From: Hymenobacter sp. CRA2
Lineage (GTDB): Bacteria > Bacteroidota > Bacteroidia > Cytophagales > Hymenobacteraceae
Assembly: GCF_002007105.1 (NCBI RefSeq)
Contig: NZ_MVBC01000008.1
Location: 1-64,000 of the forward strand
Length of the DNA: 64,000 nucleotides
Reading direction: 5' to 3'
Under the pieces are notes generated by a model. The model saw only the letters and a list, made by a program, of their open reading frames with translations. It searched no databases and was not told the DNA's origin. Below, in pieces: positions 55,062 to 62,626 of this stretch. Numbering within the stretch: the stretch's first letter is position 1; each line of letters starts with the position of its first letter. The translations under genes were made by a program, and so were the position numbers.

Positions 55062-56000
55062 ATGAAATACTACCTAGGTGTCACTGACTGGCGCTGGTAC
55101 AGCTATCTGAGTCAAACTTCTCAGGAGGATGTAAACTTCTGGCAGCCTGGCGGAAAATCTGCCTTTCGGGTGTTGGAACCGGGCGGCCCTTTTCTTTTCA
55201 AGTTAAAGAGCCCTTACAATGCAATTGGCGGCATAGGCTTTTTCACGGCACAAAGCCAAGTGCCGTTGTCGGTGGCGTGGGACACTTTCCGTCAACGCAA
55301 CGGATTCGAGACAATCGAACAGTTTCGGGCAGCTATTCAGCAGATTCGTGGTGATGTCGACCGTAATCCTACTATTGGGTGCATTGCGTTGACCAATCCG
55401 GTATTCTTTCAGCGAGAAGATTGGATACCATTGCCCGCAAACTGGAGTAACAATATTGTAGTTGGAAAGAGCTACAATACAGAGAAGGATAGTGTTGATG
55501 CTGCACTCTGGCGGCAAGTACAGGCAACCCTTACGCGCTACCACGCAAATTTTCCTAGCAGTCAGGAGGCCGCGCTAGTCGTGGCCGAGCCTGCGCCGCT
55601 ATACGGGGCCCCGGTTCTTAGAAAAGTCCGTATTGGGCAGGGGGCTTTTCGACTCTCAGTTACTGATGCCTATACCAAACGTTGCGCCATCACGGGAGAA
55701 AAGACGCTTCCAGTGTTGGAGGCAGCCCACATTAAACCATACGCTGAAGCGGGGCCCAACACGGTTACCAACGGGTTGCTACTTCGTTCGGATATGCATA
55801 AGCTGTTTGACGATGGCTATATCACCGTAACACCCGACTATAAGATTGAAATCAGTAGCCAAATTAGGGAGGAGTTTGAAAATGGGCGCGAGTATTATCA
55901 ATACCACGGCAAGGGCCTGTTTGTACTCCCGAGCACTGTTAGTAACCGGCCAGGGACAGAATATTTGAACTTCCATAACACGACCATTTTTCGGCCGTGA
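55062..56000 (+). CDS. HNH endonuclease with N-terminal PUA/EVE-like domain
   Basis: A 312-residue nuclease-type protein. Residues 1-145 look like a PUA-superfamily (EVE/ASCH-like) domain (MKYYLGVTDWRWYSYL, DVNFWQPGG, PFLFKLKSPYNAIGGIGFF), the class that flips and reads modified bases. The HNH module lies at about 205-260: Cys208, AAHIKPY at 221-227 with the catalytic His, and NGLLLRSDMHKLFDDG at 237-252. Such fusions are modification-dependent restriction enzymes. The ATG at 55062 is the start. Lower GC than chromosomal neighbours suggests transfer. The next nuclease gene begins inside its stop codon (GTGA overlap). Confidence 0.75.
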   Translation: MKYYLGVTDWRWYSYLSQTSQEDVNFWQPGGKSAFRVLEPGGPFLFKLKSPYNAIGGIGFFTAQSQVPLSVAWDTFRQRNGFETIEQFRAAIQQIRGDVDRNPTIGCIALTNPVFFQREDWIPLPANWSNNIVVGKSYNTEKDSVDAALWRQVQATLTRYHANFPSSQEAALVVAEPAPLYGAPVLRKVRIGQGAFRLSVTDAYTKRCAITGEKTLPVLEAAHIKPYAEAGPNTVTNGLLLRSDMHKLFDDGYITVTPDYKIEISSQIREEFENGREYYQYHGKGLFVLPSTVSNRPGTEYLNFHNTTIFRP

Positions 56001-56959
56001 GTATTCCAAAGCCCTACCTCTACCGCTTCACCCACCTGCGCGTGGCGCGCAGCCATCAGCACGGCGAGGCCCCGTACAAGCCCGCCCTGCTGCTGGCCGT
56101 GCTCGACGGCATCGAAGACGGCAGCATCCAGGACAACCGCATCTACATCACCCCGGAGCTGCTGGCCGCCTTCCGCAGCCTCTGCCGCGACCTGAGCACC
56201 TCCGCGCTGTTTCGGGCCAACGACTTTTCCCTGCCCTTCTACCACCTCACCGGCGACGGGTTCTGGCACCTGCGCACCCTGCCGGGGCTGGAAGTGCTGC
56301 TGACGGCCTCGCGCTCGGTCAAAAGCTTCCGCAGCCTGCGCGACACCGTGGAGTACGCCTACCTGGATGCGGAGCTATGGGCGCTGCTGCAAGAGCCCGC
56401 CGCCCGCGAAACGCTGCGCCAGGCGCTGCTGCACCGCTACTTTCCCCAAACGCGCTTTCACTACCAGCCTCGCGCCGGCGCCGCCACCGTGCAGGCCATC
56501 CGGCGGCAAATGCTGGAAGAGCCTGCCGCCGAGTACCGCCGCCACGTAGCCCCCGCCGACGAGCTGGACGTGGCCGTGCGCAGCGGCGTGTTCAAGCGCC
56601 TGGTGCTCGAGGCCTACGACCACACCTGCGCCATCAGCGGCCTAAAACTCATCAGCACCCAGAGCGCCGCCCCCAATCCCCTACTCGACGCCTGCCACAT
56701 CGTGCCCTGGGCCCTCACCCACGACGATACCCTGCCTAATGGCCTGGCCCTAACGCCCACCCTGCACCGCGCCTTCGACCGCAAACTCCTGTGGATCGAC
56801 GAGGAATACCGCGTGCGCCTGGCCGCCAGCTTCGGCGAGCTAGCGGGCCAGGCGCACGGCATTCGGCAGTTTGAGGGCAAGATGCTGCAGCTGCCGCAGG
56901 AGCAGGCGTGGTGGCCGGATCGGGAGAATTTGCGGGCGCAGCGGGGAGTAGATGCGTAG
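55997..56959 (+). CDS. HNH endonuclease with putative phosphorothioate-binding (SBD-like) N-terminus
   Basis: A 320-residue protein. The N-terminal 95 residues (HGEAPYKPALLLAVLD at 22-37; LPFYHLTGDGFWHL at 79-92) resemble the sulfur-binding domain of ScoMcrA-type enzymes, which have an H-x-P-x-K-P-x-LLL helix and a L-P-F-x-x-L segment. The C-terminal HNH is intact: Cys211, DACHIVPW at 231-238 and NGLALTPTLHRAFD at 248-261. If correct, it cuts phosphorothioate-modified DNA. The start is GTG at 55997 within the GTGA overlap, so it is co-translated with the first nuclease. This gene is GC-rich, unlike its partner, so the two probably have different histories. Confidence 0.7.
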   Translation: MSIPKPYLYRFTHLRVARSHQHGEAPYKPALLLAVLDGIEDGSIQDNRIYITPELLAAFRSLCRDLSTSALFRANDFSLPFYHLTGDGFWHLRTLPGLEVLLTASRSVKSFRSLRDTVEYAYLDAELWALLQEPAARETLRQALLHRYFPQTRFHYQPRAGAATVQAIRRQMLEEPAAEYRRHVAPADELDVAVRSGVFKRLVLEAYDHTCAISGLKLISTQSAAPNPLLDACHIVPWALTHDDTLPNGLALTPTLHRAFDRKLLWIDEEYRVRLAASFGELAGQAHGIRQFEGKMLQLPQEQAWWPDRENLRAQRGVDA

Positions 56960-57180
56960 TAAGGCGGCAAGCTTAGCCTACGTGTGATGCACGGCGGGTA
57001 ACTGCAGTCCGGCCGGCGGCCAAGAGTTACTTACAGCTGGCTAGCTGCATATTACGCCGTAGCCGAAAGCCCTGGACCGTTTTGCTTTGACTGCGCGGGT
57101 ACCCCGGATTAAGTATGACGTTTGGGGGAGAGTAAAGACGCTTTTCAGCTGTGGTGTGGGCAAAGCCCGCGAAACAAGTA

Positions 57181-57210
57181 CGCCCTGACCACCTAGGTAG
57201 CCAGGGCGTA
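57181..57210 (-). terminator. Hairpin downstream of the 57.2-kb gene
   Basis: tacgccctg and cagggcgta form a stem around a 12-base loop, about 30 bases past the stop of the minus-strand gene. There is no T-run; termination is possible but weak. The gap 56960-57238 holds nothing else recognisable. Confidence 0.45.
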
Positions 57211-57238
57211 GCGGTAAGCTGGTAGGGCTATAGCGGAA

Positions 57239-57961
57239 TTACTCCTGATTTCCATCGACGGCGGCTACTGCTGCCCCGTTGTCGTTGGCGGCTTTCACCT
57301 TTTTGGCTTCCACCTGGTAGGTGATGGTTACGTTGCGGTTTTCCTGCGTCAAGGGGCCGAAGCCGGTGCCGAGGTCATCAAAAGCGTTGTCGAAAGACCC
57401 TCGGAGCAAGAACAGCTGATCGTCTTTGTTGGCTTTCAGAATCTTCGCAATGAGGTTGAGGGCCAGGTCGGCCGCGGCGGTAATGAGGGCTACCTGCGGA
57501 GCAGTGGCGGAAGTAGTGGCCAGCAGGGCCTTCTCAAAATCCTTGAACTGCTTGTCGTTGCGTACCTCGTCGAGCATGGTGCCCACCGCACGCACATCGT
57601 CGTCCAGCTCCATCACCAAAATCTGGTAATCCAGGTAAGCGGGAATTTTATCCTTTGATTCGGTGCGGTAGAGCGTGACCCCGGTACCAAGGTTCAGAGC
57701 GGTCTTGCGGCGCACCTTTTCGAAGGTTTGGGCGAAGAGTTGAATGGGCTGTTCGGATATCCCGTCCGTGACCACGCTGATAACGCGGATTTCGCCCTTG
57801 CCCGGTTCGCGGACTTTGTGGATGAACACGGAATTCAGCCGCAGGCGTACCGCCTCGATGGTGACGGGGAAACTGTCCCGGTTGACCGCACCGAGCATGG
57901 AATGCTCCTGCAGGATAGCAGATGGCTCAAAAACGACGTCTGGTTTGAGAAGCGTTGCCAT
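57239..57961 (-). CDS. Hypothetical soluble protein of the peptidase cluster
   Basis: A 240-residue protein without signal peptide. The first 140 residues look beta-rich (PVTIEAVRLRLNSVFIHKV; EIRVISVVTDG; LDYQILVMELDDDVRAVG), followed by a helical section (FKDFEKALLATTSATAPQVALITAAADLALNLIAKIL) and a final beta segment with NVTITYQVEAKK. I do not recognise a family, although the beta part could be C2- or immunoglobulin-like. It is the last of a run of minus-strand genes from 64 kb down. Confidence 0.65.
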   Translation of the reverse strand: MATLLKPDVVFEPSAILQEHSMLGAVNRDSFPVTIEAVRLRLNSVFIHKVREPGKGEIRVISVVTDGISEQPIQLFAQTFEKVRRKTALNLGTGVTLYRTESKDKIPAYLDYQILVMELDDDVRAVGTMLDEVRNDKQFKDFEKALLATTSATAPQVALITAAADLALNLIAKILKANKDDQLFLLRGSFDNAFDDLGTGFGPLTQENRNVTITYQVEAKKVKAANDNGAAVAAVDGNQE

Positions 57962-58044
57962 AGGCTGTGAGGTTAGGAATGAGAGAAAGAGGAAAAATCA
58001 GCCAACAGCCTAGGCCGTGGCTGAAAAGTCGTTATAGGCTCCCC

Positions 58045-58185
58045 GAACGGTCATGCTCATCTGGCGTCCGCTTGCCGAAGCATCTCTACCGCTTCGTTGG
58101 ATAGCACCTGACGAAGCGGGAGAGATGCTTGGCTTACGCCTTCCTTCGGTTCGACTGCGCGGACGCCAGATCGAGCATGACGTTC
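58045..58185. repeat. Family B intergenic inverted repeat
   Basis: gaacggtcatgctcatctggcgtccg on the left (58045-58070) is mirrored by cggacgccagatcgagcatgacgttc at 58160-58185, and inner segments (cttgccgaagcatctctaccgcttcgt and acgaagcgggagagatgctt) also pair. Related words occur at 51614-51660 and 59883-59924. The element lies between the hypothetical gene and the HExxH gene. Confidence 0.8.
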
Positions 58186-58242
58186 TATCGTTTTCAGCAC
58201 CGCCGCACTCACGATGTGTACCACACCGGCAGAGCAGGCTGG

Positions 58243-58767
58243 TTAGACCGCCACTTCGTCAATTTCAGTAATCCGGTCGAAGGCCAGCTCAAGCACTGGG
58301 TCATGAGTCAGTAAATGGAAGGCGTGGTTGCCGATCCAGTAGGGGGCAGAACCCCGCTTGCGGTTTTTGTGCCCGAATCGGTAGTCGGGGTTGGCATGAT
58401 CCACGGCGTGCACCGACTCGTGAATGATGGTGGAAGCCACATCCTCTATGAAAAACGTGGAGCTCCACCCGGAGCGGTTGGCGAGCTTGGTGGCATTAAG
58501 CGACAGGTAAGTCGGCCGCTTGTGGCTAAACAAGCCCAGGGTTTTGCCCTGATCTTCGTTTGGCTCGAACGTGTCGACGTGGAATTCCAGCTCGCAGCTT
58601 TCGATCAGCTGGGCAATAGTGGCGGGCTTAACCTTCGTGCTCTTGAAATCTTTGTGCTTTCGGATACCTGCGTAGAACTCAGGTCGGGCCAGTACTTGAT
58701 TGGCTTGGTCTACGGCTTGCTGTAATGCAGGTAGGGCGTCTTCGCGGCAAGTGATTCTGGGAGGCAT
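58243..58767 (-). CDS. HExxH zinc metallopeptidase-like protein
   Basis: A 174-residue protein with a zinc-peptidase motif HESVHAVDH near residues 117-125, followed by a conserved-looking NPDYRFGHKNRKRGSAPYWIGNHAFHLLT segment (more His residues that could complete the site). The N-terminal half is mixed alpha/beta. No signal peptide was seen, so it is either cytoplasmic or exported by another route. The start is the ATG at 58767. The closest known folds cannot be assigned by eye; a lysine-specific metallo-endopeptidase-like or toxin-type peptidase is possible. It sits among other peptidase genes. Confidence 0.7.
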   Translation of the reverse strand: MPPRITCREDALPALQQAVDQANQVLARPEFYAGIRKHKDFKSTKVKPATIAQLIESCELEFHVDTFEPNEDQGKTLGLFSHKRPTYLSLNATKLANRSGWSSTFFIEDVASTIIHESVHAVDHANPDYRFGHKNRKRGSAPYWIGNHAFHLLTHDPVLELAFDRITEIDEVAV

Positions 58768-59016
58768 GGGCAAAGGGCGTTAATCAGTAGTGGTGAGAGA
58801 CCAGACAAGCCCGGCACACGGCCAGCGCGTGGGCACGAATGCTGACAACAGGGGCGGCTAGGTGGTAGGGCAGTAGCTAAGCCTACCCGAACCTCTTCTG
58901 CCGTCCACTGTGATAGGTGTCAACCCGTGAGCCATATGAGAGGGTATGCCTCTTCGACCGCGAATCAGTAGGTCGTACGCCGCGAGAAGAAGCCGGCAAC
59001 GCAGCGCAGACTAAAG

Positions 59017-59817
59017 CTAGGAGGGCATTGCCCAGGGCGTAACGGCGTCGTAGAGTGTCTTATTGGGCTGCACCGAGATGTGCACGTGGTGGTCGTGCGG
59101 GTTGGTGCCGTTGTAGGGGCGCCACGTCCAGGCCGTTGCCACATCGATGGGGCCGGCGGTGGCGATGCGCCGGTTCCAAATCACGTACTTCAAACGTGAG
59201 TCGCGGCTGGCTATCAGGGCTTGGGCCAACCGGCCGGCGTCGCAGCCCCGGGCCGGGTCGTGGGTAATGTCCAGGGCCGTTACCACGCCCATGCTCCCGT
59301 CTCTGACGTGCGGGTTGTGGTCGGAATTGGTGGTCTGGTGTGCCGCGTCGCCGATGGTGCCGTCGCTGACCTTGCTGCGGTTGGGGTAGCGGCGGTTAAC
59401 CTGGTTGAGCAGCGCCAGCAGCGACCCGGCCGTGCGCCAGGGCCCGGACAAGCGCAGCGGCTGCGCCAGGGCCCTGGCCGCGCCGGCGTCGGATGTAGAG
59501 TCGGCATCCATTGCCGCCGTTTCCTCCTGTTTGGCCGCGTCGTCATCGTTGGCGTTGGGCGTGGGCAGCGGCATGATATCGGCCGCCGGGGCCAGGTCGG
59601 CTGCCGCGGCGGCGTAGCTGTTGCCCACGCAGAGCGTGCCGGTCAGCAGATTATACCACAGGGGCTGGCCACTGAGTAGCAGGGCGGTTAGTCCGTGCTC
59701 AGCGGGGCCTAGTGCCTGCCACCCCGACCAGTCTGGCTCCGTTGCCAGCTTGTAGCGGCTGCGCAGGCCCAGGGTGGGGTGCCACTCCAGTTGAACATCA
59801 TCGACGGCTACCAGCAT
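59017..59817 (-). CDS. Peptidoglycan peptidase, M15/DD-carboxypeptidase-like
   Basis: A 266-residue protein with a beta-rich N-terminal section (1-90), an acidic Asp/Ala-rich linker (about 90-125) and a C-terminal M15/hedgehog-fold peptidase. Metal-site motifs are HQTTNSDHNPH, VVTALDITHDP and HDHHVHISV (the order His...Asp...His is that of LAS-type enzymes). These cut peptide cross-bridges in peptidoglycan, as phage endolysins and bacterial DD-carboxypeptidases do. It has no signal peptide, as in endolysins. The small two-helix protein gene lies upstream on the same strand (170-base gap). The start is the ATG at 59817. Whether it acts on its own wall or on a rival's cannot be read. Confidence 0.82.
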   Translation of the reverse strand: MLVAVDDVQLEWHPTLGLRSRYKLATEPDWSGWQALGPAEHGLTALLLSGQPLWYNLLTGTLCVGNSYAAAAADLAPAADIMPLPTPNANDDDAAKQEETAAMDADSTSDAGAARALAQPLRLSGPWRTAGSLLALLNQVNRRYPNRSKVSDGTIGDAAHQTTNSDHNPHVRDGSMGVVTALDITHDPARGCDAGRLAQALIASRDSRLKYVIWNRRIATAGPIDVATAWTWRPYNGTNPHDHHVHISVQPNKTLYDAVTPWAMPS

Positions 59818-59882
59818 AAGGTTACGTAATAAGGCGTTGGCAAAAACTAGGAGCGTGTTGGGATTTTGCTCAAATGACCATC

Positions 59883-59924
59883 AGAACGTCATGCTTGATC
59901 TGGCGTCCGCTTGTCGAAGCATGA
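59883..59924. repeat. Family B half-copy
   Basis: agaacgtcatgcttgatctggcgtccgcttgtcgaagcatga (split in this text) is one arm of the family B element without its mirror. It lies in the gap between the M15 peptidase gene and the two-helix protein gene. Confidence 0.65.
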
Positions 59925-59988
59925 CCAAAACCTGAATTTCTCAACAGGCTTTAAGAAGCGGAGGTAGCGGAGGCAGTGCTGCTTACAG

Positions 59989-60297
59989 CTAACGACCCAA
60001 TACCATGTCGGCCTGCTCCTGTGGGAGTACTGCCAGCGCCCGACGGGTAATTTCTTCCGCCTTGGCCTTATCCTCCTCGGCCTTGGCTTTTCCCTGGGCT
60101 CCTACCTGAATGCCCAGGAAAGCCCCGACCAGGGTACCGATCAGGCTGGTAAATACGCCGACCAGGGCCACAACATCGGTCACGGGCTTGCCTTGCGCTA
60201 CCAGGTAAACGGCAAGGGCCGCGGTAATCAGTAAGCCCAGAACGGTAATCCATAGGGCAGAGCCTACGCGAACATCAGCAGTTAAATCAGAGGCCAT
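59989..60297 (-). CDS. Two-helix holin-like membrane protein
   Basis: A 102-residue protein with two transmembrane helices (ALWITVLGLLITAALAVYLVA and ALVGVFTSLIGTLVGAFLGI) and a charged C-terminal helix (KAKAEEDKAKAEEITRR). Small size, two helices and a polar tail are the plan of many class II holins, and the peptidoglycan peptidase gene is just downstream. This pairing is compatible with a lysis-type export module, but many unrelated membrane proteins have the same plan. The start is the ATG at 60297. Confidence 0.7.
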   Translation of the reverse strand: MASDLTADVRVGSALWITVLGLLITAALAVYLVAQGKPVTDVVALVGVFTSLIGTLVGAFLGIQVGAQGKAKAEEDKAKAEEITRRALAVLPQEQADMVLGR

Positions 60298-60502
60298 GGA
60301 TCAGGTATTTGGAGGAGAGAAAGGGTCTATGCTTACACCTTAGCACAGCATGGCGGCCGGAGCAGGGCCCGGTACCCGGTACTCAAGACGCCTCCGCAGG
60401 ACATAGCTGCGCCCCCGAGGCAGCCAACGTTCGGTAAGCGTGGCGTTGGTGCCCTGCGGTATCGGAAGCGCCTGGGTACCCTCGGTGTCCTGGAGACAAA
60501 CG

Positions 60503-60796
60503 TTAGGGGCACACGGCATCCAGCAGGCTCGTCAGGGTCCGAATGCCGGTCTTCCACTTTTCCGGGATGAGTGGGAATGCCAGCAAGGCCGTCAGGATGG
60601 GTTTTACCTTGCCATAAACCGGGCAGAACTTACCCAGGTCGAGGCCGGCAGCCGCTGCGGGAGCCATGGCCCGGTCGGGGGAGCCGGCAGCCGCTGGGGT
60701 GGCGCCGGCCATGTACTGCTGAAAATCAAAATCGCCGATGTGCTGGTCGATTTGCTCGAAGGTCATAGCCGAGGCGGCGGAAGCAGGAGCGTTCAT
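60503..60796 (-). CDS. Small hypothetical protein with Cys-flanked hydrophobic C-terminus
   Basis: A 98-residue protein: an acidic N-terminus (MTFEQIDQHIGDFDFQQYM), an Ala/Pro linker and a C-terminal 40-residue segment bounded by cysteines (FCPVYGKVKPILTALLAFPLIP ... LLDAVCP, split here). The two Cys-Pro ends suggest a disulfide-closed helical hairpin, like that of some membrane-active peptides. No signal peptide. I do not recognise a family. The start is the ATG at 60796. The neighbouring gene encodes the two-helix protein. Confidence 0.6.
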   Translation of the reverse strand: MNAPASAASAMTFEQIDQHIGDFDFQQYMAGATPAAAGSPDRAMAPAAAAGLDLGKFCPVYGKVKPILTALLAFPLIPEKWKTGIRTLTSLLDAVCP

Positions 60797-61395
60797 AGCG
60801 GAAGAAATGAAGTTGGAGGTGATGAAGTACACATGCACAAGGCCTTGCCCTGGCGGCAGGCAGGGCTACCGCAAGGGAGGGCAACCCCCCAAACCGGGAG
60901 CATGGCAGGCAGGGGGCGGCACCGGTCTTCCTCAGCGCTGAAAGGAAACTGATGTGTTAAAGCTGTTCATTGTCAGCAAGTAATGAATCAGTGCCACCAC
61001 TGAAATAATCAGAGCTGCTAGCTTTCAGAGCGCCGCATGTACCACCTGCCGGCTGGTTGAGCTGGGCGCAAGGAAAGACTGCCGCCTCGTGGCTAATTAT
61101 ATCAGCCTCACTCCGCAGCTGCCACCACCTTCTGGGTTCTGGGCCGGACCTGCGGCCTTCCACAAGGCCCCGACCCAGCAGTCTGGTCCCGCACCATGCA
61201 CCCCACCGCGCGTCTTCGGCCACAAACGACTGTGGGTCGATCAGGAAGGCTATGGTACAAATGCAAAGCCGGCCATAGCTGCGCGAAGCACCTATAGCCG
61301 GCTTGATTTTAGAGCTTAGAACGGGCCGGGAATTTATAAGTGACTCCCGGCCAGCTTTGGTCCTTCCTTCTTATGAATAGGTTCGCAGCCGTCCG
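60797..61395. other. Intergenic region before the small Cys protein gene
   Basis: About 600 bases between the astacin-like gene and the small Cys protein gene, on the minus strand. Short open frames here have no family-like content. A hairpin at 61266-61304 (aagccggccatag / ctatagccggctt) is the only structure; it could terminate the peptidase gene above. No promoter motif or repeat family was seen. Confidence 0.5.
61266..61304. terminator. Hairpin after the metzincin gene
   Basis: aagccggccatag and ctatagccggctt form a 13-bp stem with one mismatch. It lies about 90 bases past the stop of the minus-strand peptidase gene; on the plus side it is followed by gatttt. Orientation of use is uncertain. 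Confidence 0.5.
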
Positions 61396-62574
61396 TTAGC
61401 TATTGGCTGCTGTCAGTTTGATGATGGATGGCTCCGCTGAAGAGTTGTATACCTGCTTGGCTCGCAATATGTATTCGCGGCCGGCTGTTAACTCTACCCG
61501 GAGCTTGGCCTTCCGCTCTTCGCCGCTGTCGTCGTCACCCGCCAGAAACAGCGGGCCCGGGGTGGAAGCCGCCGCTGGCTGGTCTTTGAACAATACCAGT
61601 AAGGTATCGGCATCGTCGGGGCCGGAGGTGGCTATTTCGTAAAGGCCCGTTTGGGTTGGCTTAATCAGAAAGTCCCGTTGGGTGCCGCTGTCGGTGCCTA
61701 TTTCCTCTACCTGGCCCGGCAGAAGCATCGCTGCTGGCCTCAACGGGGGATAGGCCCGCAGAATCCACTGCCTGTCCTGAGCCGACAGACCACCGGCCGG
61801 GGTAATGCCTGTCCGGTCGTAGGGCTGGGGAGCCGTTACCAGGCCCGGCGCGAAATGGTACTCCATAACGGAGTTGGGGTCCCAGTTGGAGCCTTCTACA
61901 CTGTTGGGCGCTACCTTATTGAGGATGTTGAGCTGAATGGTCTCCTCGTCCCAGTTGTTAGCGGTGCCTTTGCCGAAGTAGGCCTTTACAGCCGGCTCGT
62001 TCCAGACGATGCCCGCAAAATTGGATTGGTGTTCGTGCTCAAAGCCCAGCGTGTGGCCGATTTCGTGCAGGGCAGTATCGTGGCCGTAGGCGTCGCTCAA
62101 ATTCCAGCCGAAGTTCATGGTGCGCTGGTTTGCATCGCGGATGCTTAGCACCTGGTCACGCCCGACGTAGGACCAGGAGCCGTCGTCCTGCATAAAGCCG
62201 ATGCGAATTTCGGCCTGCTCGCGGCTGAACACTTCCCGAAACTCCAGGCCAATGCCTAGTGCTTTCCACTGCTGGAAGGCCCACCTGACTATGGCCTGTT
62301 GATCGGGGGCGCCCACCCAGGAGCGCCATTCCTGGTGTCCATCAGTAAAAGTCAGGTAGCCGCCATCGGTAGGGCGGTTGAAAAAGTAGTAGTGCAGCAC
62401 GGTGCCATTTATCCAGCGCTTCTTCGTGTCCTTTACTATAATGGCGCGGGTGGGCTGAATGCCCGCCGGAATAGCCGGCGCCGGCCCTTGTTTGATAGTG
62501 CAGTAGCGGCGCTGGGCGTTTTGGGCCGATGCGTCATCTGCCGGCGTTGCGGAGCTGGGGGTAGTAGTTTCCAT
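61396..62574 (-). CDS. Metzincin zinc metalloprotease (astacin/M12-like) with C-terminal domain
   Basis: A 392-residue protein with the metzincin zinc motif HEIGHTLGFEHEHQS (about residues 180-194), including the third His and the following Glu-His. Before it come strands and helices typical of the M12/astacin catalytic domain (VLHYYFFNRPTDGG; IVRWAFQQWKAL; RIGFMQDDGSWSYVGRDQ), and the Met-turn is in NSVMEYHF. The last ~100 residues form a beta domain (FLIKPTQTGLYEIATSG ... YILRAKQVYNS) similar to pre-peptidase C-terminal domains. No signal peptide or propeptide is evident, as the start METTTPSSATPADDASA is polar. The start is the ATG at 62574; the longer frame overlaps the next gene. Confidence 0.87.
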   Translation of the reverse strand: METTTPSSATPADDASAQNAQRRYCTIKQGPAPAIPAGIQPTRAIIVKDTKKRWINGTVLHYYFFNRPTDGGYLTFTDGHQEWRSWVGAPDQQAIVRWAFQQWKALGIGLEFREVFSREQAEIRIGFMQDDGSWSYVGRDQVLSIRDANQRTMNFGWNLSDAYGHDTALHEIGHTLGFEHEHQSNFAGIVWNEPAVKAYFGKGTANNWDEETIQLNILNKVAPNSVEGSNWDPNSVMEYHFAPGLVTAPQPYDRTGITPAGGLSAQDRQWILRAYPPLRPAAMLLPGQVEEIGTDSGTQRDFLIKPTQTGLYEIATSGPDDADTLLVLFKDQPAAASTPGPLFLAGDDDSGEERKAKLRVELTAGREYILRAKQVYNSSAEPSIIKLTAANS

Positions 62575-62626
62575 GACAAGCGGTGGTAGTGGGCGTGAAG
62601 GAGAATTGGCCGGCAGGCAATGCGCT

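Noticed and set aside
56960-57238. Attachment site or integration scar at the end of the defence island
   Set aside because: No tRNA or direct repeat matching the other flank at 53.55 kb could be found by eye.
59017-60297. Complete prophage lysis cassette
   Set aside because: Only endolysin-like and holin-like parts are present. No structural, integrase or terminase genes were seen in the window, so I report only a possible lysis-type module.
60957-61223. Open frame of 88 codons between the metzincin and small Cys protein genes
   Set aside because: Composition is low-complexity Trp/Arg/Gly-rich without homology-like features, and the opposite frame is equally open.
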